Source: Meghimatium bilineatum (lineage: Eukaryota; Mollusca; Gastropoda; Stylommatophora; Philomycidae). From it: a DNA stretch of 64,000 nucleotides. A program made the position numbers and the translations under genes. The notes below the pieces were generated by a model. It had not been told where the DNA came from. It saw nothing but the letters and a program-made list of their open reading frames with translations, and searched no databases. Shown here in pieces: positions 55,230-64,000 of this stretch (positions are counted from its first letter, which is position 1; each line of letters begins with the position of its first letter). The stretch is from contig CM067315.1 in assembly GCA_034231615.1 (NCBI GenBank), forward strand, positions 30,420,133 to 30,484,132, given 5' to 3'.

Positions 55230-58200
55230 TCTAGTTTTTATCATTAGAAATATATTTTTTTGATTTTGAAACTTTTCAACACATTTCATAAATGTATCTA
55301 TTTTATCATTAGAAATATTTTTTTCTGATTTTCATTCTTTTCAACACATCTCATAAATGTATCTACCGGTAGTTTATCATTAGAAATATATTTTTTAATT
55401 TTCTTTTTCAATCTTTTCAACACATCTCATAAATGTATCTACCGGTAGTTTATCACTAGAAATATATCTTTTCATTTTCTTTCTCAAACTTTTCAACACA
55501 TTTCATAAATGTATCTAGTTTATCATATTAGAAATAAATTATTTGATTTTCTTTTTCAAACTTTTCAACGCATTTCATAAATGTATCTAGTTTATCATTA
55601 GAAATGTGTTCTTTTCATTTTCAAACATTTTAACATATTTCATAAATGTATCTAGTTTATCATTAGAAATATATTTGTTTATTTTCTTTTTCAAACTTTT
55701 CAACACATTTCATAAATGTAAATAGTTTATCATTAGAAATATTTTTTTTTAAATTTCTTTTTTTAAACTTTTCAACACATAATTTCATAAATGTATCTAT
55801 TTTATCATTAATATATCTTTTGATTTTAAAACTTTTCAACACATTTCATAAATGTACCGGTATCTATTTTATCATTAGAAATATATTTTATCTTTTTCAA
55901 ACTTTTCAACACATCTCATAAATGTGCTACTTGTAGTTTATCATTAGAAATGTATTTTTTTATTTTGAATTTTTTCAACACATCTCATAAATGTATCTAC
56001 CAGTAGTTTATCATTAGAAATATATTTTTTTATTTTCTTTTTCAAACTTTTCAACACATTTCATAAATGTAAATAGTTTATCATTATAAATATTTTTTTT
56101 TTCATTTTCAAACTTTTCAACACATATCATAAGTGTATATAGTTTATCAATAGAAATTAATTTTTTGATTTTCTTTTTGAAATTTTTCAACACATTTCAT
56201 AAATGTATCTAGTTTTTATCATTAGAAATATATTTTTTGGATTTTGAAACTTTTCAACACATTTCATAAATGTATCTAGTTTATGATTAGAAATATATTT
56301 TTTTGATTTTCATTCTTTTCAACACATCTCATAAATGTATCTACCGGTAGTTTATCATTAGAAATTTATTTTTTAATTTTCTTTTTCAATCTTTTCAAAA
56401 CATCTCATAAATGTATCTACCGGTAGTTTATCACTAGAAATATATCTTTTCATTTTCTTTTTCAAACTTTTCAACACATCTTATAAACGTATCTAGTTTA
56501 TCATTAGAAATAAATTTTTTGATTTTCAAACTTTTCAACACATTTCATAAGTGTATATAGTTTATCAATATAAATTAATTTTTTGATTTTCTTTTGAAAT
56601 TTTTCAACACATTTCATAAATGTAAATAGTTTATCATTATAAATATTTTTTTTTTAATCTTCAAAATTTTCAACACATCATAAGTGTATCTAGTTTATCA
56701 ATAGAAATTAATTTTTTGATTTTCTTTTCCAAACTTTTCAACACATTTCATAAATGTATCTAGTTTTTATCATTAGAAATATATTTTTTGGATTTTGAAA
56801 CTTTTCAACACATTTCATAAATGTATCTAGTTTAAGATTAGAAATATATTTTTTTGATTTTCATTCTTTTCAACACATCTCATAAATGTATCTACCGGTA
56901 GTTTATCATTAGAAATATATTTTTTAATTTTCTTTTTCAATCTTTTCAACACATCTCATAAATGTATCTACCGGTAGTTTATCACTAGAAATATGTATAT
57001 TCATTTTCTTTTTCAAACTTTTCAACACATTTCATAAATGTATCTAGTTTATCACTAGAAATAATTTTGTTTTCATTTTCAAACTTTTCATAAATGTATC
57101 TAGTTTATCATTAGAAATATATTTGTTTATTTTCTTTTTCAAACTTTTCAACACATTTCATAAATGTATCTAGTTTATCACTAGAAATATATTTTTTGAT
57201 TTTCTTTTCCAAACTTTTCAACACATTTCATAAATGTATCTAGTTTATCATTAGAAATATGTTTTATTTAAATTTCAAACTTTTCAAGACATTTCATAAA
57301 TGTATCTAGTTTTTATCATTAGAAATATATTTTTTTGATTTTGAAACTTTTCAACACATTTCATAAATGTATCTATTTTATCATTAGAAATATATTTTTT
57401 TGATTTTCATTCTTTTCAACACATCTCATAAATGTATCTACCGGTAGTTTATCATTAGAAATATATTTTTTAATTTTCTTTTTCAATCTTTTCAACACAT
57501 CTCATAAATGTATCTACCGGTAGTTTATCACTAGAAATATATCTTTTCATTTTCTTTCTCAAACTTTTCAACACATTTCATAAATGTATCTAGTTTATCA
57601 TATTAGAAATAAATTATTTGATTTTCTTTTTCAAACTTTTCAACGCATTTCATAAATGTATCTAGTTTATCATTAGAAATATATTTGTTTATTTTCAAAC
57701 TTTTCAACACATTTCATAAATGTAAATAGTTTATCATTAGAAATATTTTTTTTTTAATTTCTTTTTTTAAACTTTTCAACACATAATTTCATAAATGTAT
57801 CTATTTTATCATTAGAAATATATCTTTTGATTTTAAAACTTTTCAACACATTTCATAAATGTACCGGTATCTATTTTATCATTAGAAATATATTTTATCT
57901 TTTTCAAACTTTTCAACACATCTCATAAATGTGCTACTTGTAGTTTATCATTAGAAATGTATTTTTTTATTTTGAAACTTTTCAACACTTCTCATAAATG
58001 TATCTACCAGTAGTTTATCACTAGAAATATATTTTTTTATTTTGAATTTTTTCAACACATCTCATAAATGTATCTACCAGTAGTTTATCATTAGAAATAT
58101 ATTTTTTTATTTTCTTTTTCAATCTTTTCAACACGTCTCATAAATGTATCTACCGGTATTTTATCACTAGAAATATATCTTTTCATTTTATTGTTCAAAC

Positions 58201-60091
58201 TTTTCAACATATTTCATAAATTTATCTAGTTTATCACTAGAAATATATTTTTTGATTTTCTTTTCCAAACTTTTCAACACATTTCATAAATGTATCTAGT
58301 TTATCATTAGAAATATGTTTTTTTTAAATTTCATACTTTTCAACACATTTCATAAATGTATCTATTTTATCATTAGAAATATATTTTTTATTTTCTTTTT
58401 CAAACTTTTCAACACATTTCATAAATGTAAATAGTTTATCATTATAAATATTTTTTTTTCATTTTCAAACTTTTCAACACATATCATAAGTGTATATAGT
58501 TTATCAATAGAAATTAATTTTTTGATTTTCTTTTTGAAATTTTTCAACACATTTCATAAATGTATCTAGTTTTTATCATTAGAAATATATTTTTTGGATT
58601 TTGAAACTTTTCAACACATTTCATAAATGTATCTAGTTTATGATTAGAAATATATTTTTTTGATTTTCATTCTTTTCAACACATCTCATAAATGTATCTA
58701 CCGGTAGTTTATCATTAGAAATATATTTTTTAATTTTCTTTTTCAATCTTTTCAAAACATCTCATAAATGTATCTACCGGTAGTTTATCACTAGAAATAT
58801 ATCTTTTCATTTTCTTTTTCAAACTTTTCAACACATCTTATAAACGTATCTAGTTTATCATTAGAAATATATTTATTGATTTTCAAACTTTTCAACACAT
58901 TTCATAAGTGTATATAGTTTATCAATATAAATTTATTTTTTGATATTCTTTTGAAATTTTTCAACACATTTCATAAATGTATCTAGTTTTTATCATTAGA
59001 AATATATTTTTTGGATTTTGAAACTTTTCAACACATTTCATAAATGTATCTAGTTTATGATTAGAAATATATTTTTTTGATTTTCATTCTTTTCAACACA
59101 TCTCATAAATGTATCTACCGGTAGTTTATCACTAGAAATATATCTTTTCATTTTCTTTTTCAAACTTTTCAACACATTTCATAAATGTATCTAGTTTATC
59201 ACTAAAAATAAATTTTTTTTCATTTTCAAACTTTTTAACATATTTCATAAATGTATCTAGTTTATCATTAGAAATATATTTGTTTATTTTCTTTTTCAAA
59301 CTTTTCAACACATTTCATAAATGTATCTAGTTTATCATTAGAAATATATTCTTTGATTTCTTTTTTTAAACTTTTCAACACATAATTTCATAAATGTATC
59401 TATTTGATCATTAGAAATATATCTTTTGATTTTAAAACTTTTCAACACATTTCATAAATGTACCGGTATCTATTTTATCATTAGAAATATATTTTATCTT
59501 TTTCAAACTTTTCAACACATCTCATAAATGTGCTACTTGTAGTTTATCATTAGAAATGTATTTTTTTATTTTGAAACTTTTCAACACTTCTCATAAATGT
59601 ATCTACCAGTAGTTTATCACTAGAAATATATTTTTTTATTTTGAATTTTTTCAACACATCTCATAAATGTATCTACCGGTAGTTTATCATTAGAAATATA
59701 TTTTTTAATTTTCTTTTTCAATCTTTTCAAAACATCTCATAAATGTATCTACCGGTAGTTTATCACTAGAAATATATCTTTTCATTTTCTTTTTCAAACT
59801 TTTCAACACATCTTATAAACGTATCTAGTTTATCATTAGAAATATATTTATTGATTTTCAAACTTTTCAACACATTTCATAAGTGTATATAGTTTATCAA
59901 TATAAATTTATTTTTTGATATTCTTTTGAAATTTTTCAACACATTTCATAAATGTATCTATTTTATCATTAGAAATATATTTTTTATTTTATTTTTCAAA
60001 CTTTTCAACACATTTCATAAATGTATCTAGTTTATCATTAGAAATATTTTTTTTTTTAATTTCAAACTTTTCAAGACATTTCATAAATGTA
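55230..60091 (+). repeat. Composite HOR copy 2 (4,862 bp)
   Basis: Alpha half at 55230-57304 (2,075 bp), then a half of 2,787 bp. Markers at 55924, 57931 and 54668 recur at 60786, 62794 and 59530, offsets of 4,862-4,863 bp. About 70 monomers. No gene. Confidence 0.9.
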
Positions 60092-63000
60092 TCTAGTTTT
60101 TATCATTAGAAATATATTTTTTTGATTTTGAAACTTTTCAACACATTTCATAAATGTATCTATTTTATCATTAGAAATATTTTTTTCGGATTTTCATTCT
60201 TTTCAACACATCTCATAAATGTATCTACCGGTAGTTTATCATTAGAAATATATTTTTTAATTTTCTTTTTCAATCTTTTCAACACATCTCATAAATGTAT
60301 CTACCGGTAGTTTATCACTAGAAATATATCTTTTCATTTTCTTTCTCAAACTTTTCAACACATTTCATAAATGTATCTAGTTTATCATATTAGAAATAAA
60401 TTATTTGATTTTCTTTTTCAAACTTTTCAACGCATTTCATAAATGTATCTAGTTTATCATTAGAAATGTGTTCTTTTCATTTTCAAACATTTTAACATAT
60501 TTCATAAATGTATCTAGTTTATCATTAGAAATATATTTGTTTATTTTCTTTTTCAAACTTTTCAACACATTTCATAAATGTAAATAGTTTATCATTAGAA
60601 ATATTTTTTTTTAAATTTCTTTTTTTAAACTTTTCAACACATAATTTCATAAATGTATCTATTTTATCATTAATATATCTTTTGATTTTAAAACTTTTCA
60701 ACACATTTCATAAATGTACCGGTATCTATTTTATCATTAGAAATATATTTTATCTTTTTCAAACTTTTCAACACATCTCATAAATGTGCTACTTGTAGTT
60801 TATCATTAGAAATGTATTTTTTTATTTTGAATTTTTTCAACACATCTCATAAATGTATCTACCAGTAGTTTATCATTAGAAATATATTTTTTTATTTTCT
60901 TTTTCAAACTTTTCAACACATTTCATAAATGTAAATAGTTTATCATTATAAATATTTTTTTTTTCATTTTCAAACTTTTCAACACATATCATAAGTGTAT
61001 ATAGTTTATCAATAGAAATTAATTTTTTGATTTTCTTTTTGAAATTTTTCAACACATTTCATAAATGTATCTAGTTTTTATCATTAGAAATATATTTTTT
61101 GGATTTTGAAACTTTTCAACACATTTCATAAATGTATCTAGTTTATGATTAGAAATATATTTTTTTGATTTTCATTCTTTTCAACACATCTCATAAATGT
61201 ATCTACCGGTAGTTTATCATTAGAAATTTATTTTTTAATTTTCTTTTTCAATCTTTTCAAAACATCTCATAAATGTATCTACCGGTAGTTTATCACTAGA
61301 AATATATCTTTTCATTTTCTTTTTCAAACTTTTCAACACATCTTATAAACGTATCTAGTTTATCATTAGAAATAAATTTTTTGATTTTCAAACTTTTCAA
61401 CACATTTCATAAGTGTATATAGTTTATCAATATAAATTAATTTTTTGATTTTCTTTTGAAATTTTTCAACACATTTCATAAATGTAAATAGTTTATCATT
61501 ATAAATATTTTTTTTTTAATCTTCAAAATTTTCAACACATCATAAGTGTATCTAGTTTATCAATAGAAATTAATTTTTTGATTTTCTTTTCCAAACTTTT
61601 CAACACATTTCATAAATGTATCTAGTTTTTATCATTAGAAATATATTTTTTGGATTTTGAAACTTTTCAACACATTTCATAAATGTATCTAGTTTAAGAT
61701 TAGAAATATATTTTTTTGATTTTCATTCTTTTCAACACATCTCATAAATGTATCTACCGGTAGTTTATCATTAGAAATATATTTTTTAATTTTCTTTTTC
61801 AATCTTTTCAACACATCTCATAAATGTATCTACCGGTAGTTTATCACTAGAAATATGTATATTCATTTTCTTTTTCAAACTTTTCAACACATTTCATAAA
61901 TGTATCTAGTTTATCACTAGAAATAATTTTGTTTTCATTTTCAAACTTTTCATAAATGTATCTAGTTTATCATTAGAAATATATTTGTTTATTTTCTTTT
62001 TCAAACTTTTCAACACATTTCATAAATGTATCTAGTTTATCACTAGAAATATATTTTTTGATTTTCTTTTCCAAACTTTTCAACACATTTCATAAATGTA
62101 TCTAGTTTATCATTAGAAATATGTTTTATTTAAATTTCAAACTTTTCAAGACAATTTCATAAATGTATCTAGTTTTTATCATTAGAAATATATTTTTTTG
62201 ATTTTGAAACTTTTCAACACATTTCATAAATGTATCTATTTTATCATTAGAAATATATTTTTTTGATTTTCATTCTTTTCAACACATCTCATAAATGTAT
62301 CTACCGGTAGTTTATCATTAGAAATATATTTTTTAATTTTCTTTTTCAATCTTTTCAACACATCTCATAAATGTATCTACCGGTAGTTTATCACTAGAAA
62401 TATATCTTTTCATTTTCTTTCTCAAACTTTTCAACACATTTCATAAATGTATCTAGTTTATCATATTAGAAATAAATTATTTGATTTTCTTTTTCAAACT
62501 TTTCAACGCATTTCATAAATGTATCTAGTTTATCATTAGAAATATATTTGTTTATTTTCAAACTTTTCAACACATTTCATAAATGTAAATAGTTTATCAT
62601 TAGAAATATTTTTTTTTTAATTTCTTTTTTTAAACTTTTCAACACATAATTTCATAAATGTATCTATTTTATCATTAGAAATATATCTTTTGATTTTAAA
62701 ACTTTTCAACACATTTCATAAATGTACCGGTATCTATTTTATCATTAGAAATATATTTTATCTTTTTCAAACTTTTCAACACATCTCATAAATGTGCTAC
62801 TTGTAGTTTATCATTAGAAATGTATTTTTTTATTTTGAAACTTTTCAACACTTCTCATAAATGTATCTACCAGTAGTTTATCACTAGAAATATATTTTTT
62901 TATTTTGAATTTTTTCAACACATCTCATAAATGTATCTACCAGTAGTTTATCATTAGAAATATATTTTTTTATTTTCTTTTTCAATCTTTTCAACACGTC

Positions 63001-64000
63001 TCATAAATGTATCTACCGGTATTTTATCACTAGAAATATATCTTTTCATTTTATTGTTCAAACTTTTCAACATATTTCATAAATTTATCTAGTTTATCAC
63101 TAGAAATATATTTTTTGATTTTCTTTTCCAAACTTTTCAACACATTTCATAAATGTATCTAGTTTATCATTAGAAATATGTTTTTTTTAAATTTCATACT
63201 TTTCAACACATTTCATAAATGTATCTATTTTATCATTAGAAATATATTTTTTATTTTCTTTTTCAAACTTTTCAACACATTTCATAAATGTAAATAGTTT
63301 ATCATTATAAATATTTTTTTTTCATTTTCAAACTTTTCAACACATATCATAAGTGTATATAGTTTATCAATAGAAATTAATTTTTTGATTTTCTTTTTGA
63401 AATTTTTCAACACATTTCATAAATGTATCTAGTTTTTATCATTAGAAATATATTTTTTGGATTTTGAAACTTTTCAACACATTTCATAAATGTATCTAGT
63501 TTATGATTAGAAATATATTTAATTGATTTTCATTCTTTTCAACACATCTCATAAATGTATCTACCGGTAGTTTATCATTAGAAATATATTTTTTAATTTT
63601 CTTTTTCAATCTTTTCAAAACATCTCATAAATGTATCTACCGGTAGTTTATCACTAGAAATATATCTTTTCATTTTCTTTTTCAAACTTTTCAACACATC
63701 TTATAAACGTATCTAGTTTATCATTAGAAATATATTTATTGATTTTCAAACTTTTCAACACATTTCATAAGTGTATATAGTTTATCAATATAAATTTATT
63801 TTTTGATATTCTTTTGAAATTTTTCAACACATTTCATAAATGTATCTAGTTTTTATCATTAGAAATATATTTTTTGGATTTTGAAACTTTTCAACACATT
63901 TCATAAATGTATCTAGTTTATGATTAGAAATATATTTTTTTGATTTTCATTCTTTTCAACACATCTCATAAATGTATCTACCGGTAGTTTATCACTAGAA
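60092..64000 (+). repeat. Composite HOR copy 3, cut by window end
   Basis: Same order as copy 2; the alpha half ends at 62167 (2,076 bp). A one-base gain (gacaatttcataaatg near 62152) and a linker change (atttaattgattttc near 63520) distinguish it. The window ends inside the unit, so the array continues. Confidence 0.9.

Noticed and set aside
1-64000. CRISPR array
   Set aside because: Regular spacing of about 70 bp might suggest one, but there are no unique spacers: the whole monomer is conserved, and a LINE is present, so this is a eukaryotic satellite.

Overview
This window is a eukaryotic satellite-DNA array. About 62 of the 64 kb is head-to-tail copies of one A+T-rich monomer of about 70 bp; a representative monomer has 13 G/C in 70 bases. 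Dividing length by monomer size gives roughly 880 monomers. I find no host gene, tRNA, rRNA, CRISPR array or bacterial signal. The only protein-like sequence is the 3' part of a non-LTR retrotransposon reverse transcriptase, so the source is a eukaryote and most likely an invertebrate animal. Species and chromosomal position (centromeric, pericentromeric or other heterochromatin) cannot be read from the sequence.

The monomer has a conserved core (a TTTTCAACACATTTCATAAATG-like block, then a TATCTAG or CTACCGGTAG block, then TTTATCATTAGAAATATA) and a variable T-rich linker. Monomer types differ mainly at the middle block and in the linker. They are arranged in higher-order repeats (HORs) of several sizes, often nested.

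Layout. 1-5195: irregular satellite, interrupted at 1591-2386 by a 5'-truncated LINE with a 12-bp target-site duplication. 5196-6523: a 1.33-kb foldback insertion with 470-bp inverted arms, a 276-bp centre and a 111-bp tail, flanked by an 11-bp direct repeat. 6524-7349: satellite. 7350-16665: two copies of a 4,658-bp HOR. 16556-17405: an 850-bp block repeated at 35220-36069. 18689-22054: a 1,683-bp tandem pair. 21429-24097: a 1,272-bp tandem pair that overlaps it. 24015-34810: three full copies and one partial copy of a 3.25-3.37-kb HOR. At about 36070 the monomer repertoire changes sharply. 37114-39933: four copies of a 704-bp HOR. 40341-44210: a 1.81-kb tandem pair. 47731-64000: a composite HOR of 4.86-5.55 kb made of a 2.07-kb half and a longer half, running off the window end.

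The genes do not form a working system. The interest is in how the array evolves: exact copy offsets, gains and losses of whole monomers, crossovers inside monomers, a recurrent 10-nt deletion, a conserved dyad (CTAC-NN-GTAG) and two apparently recent insertions. All HOR edges are approximate, because a tandem duplication in a satellite can be phased anywhere.
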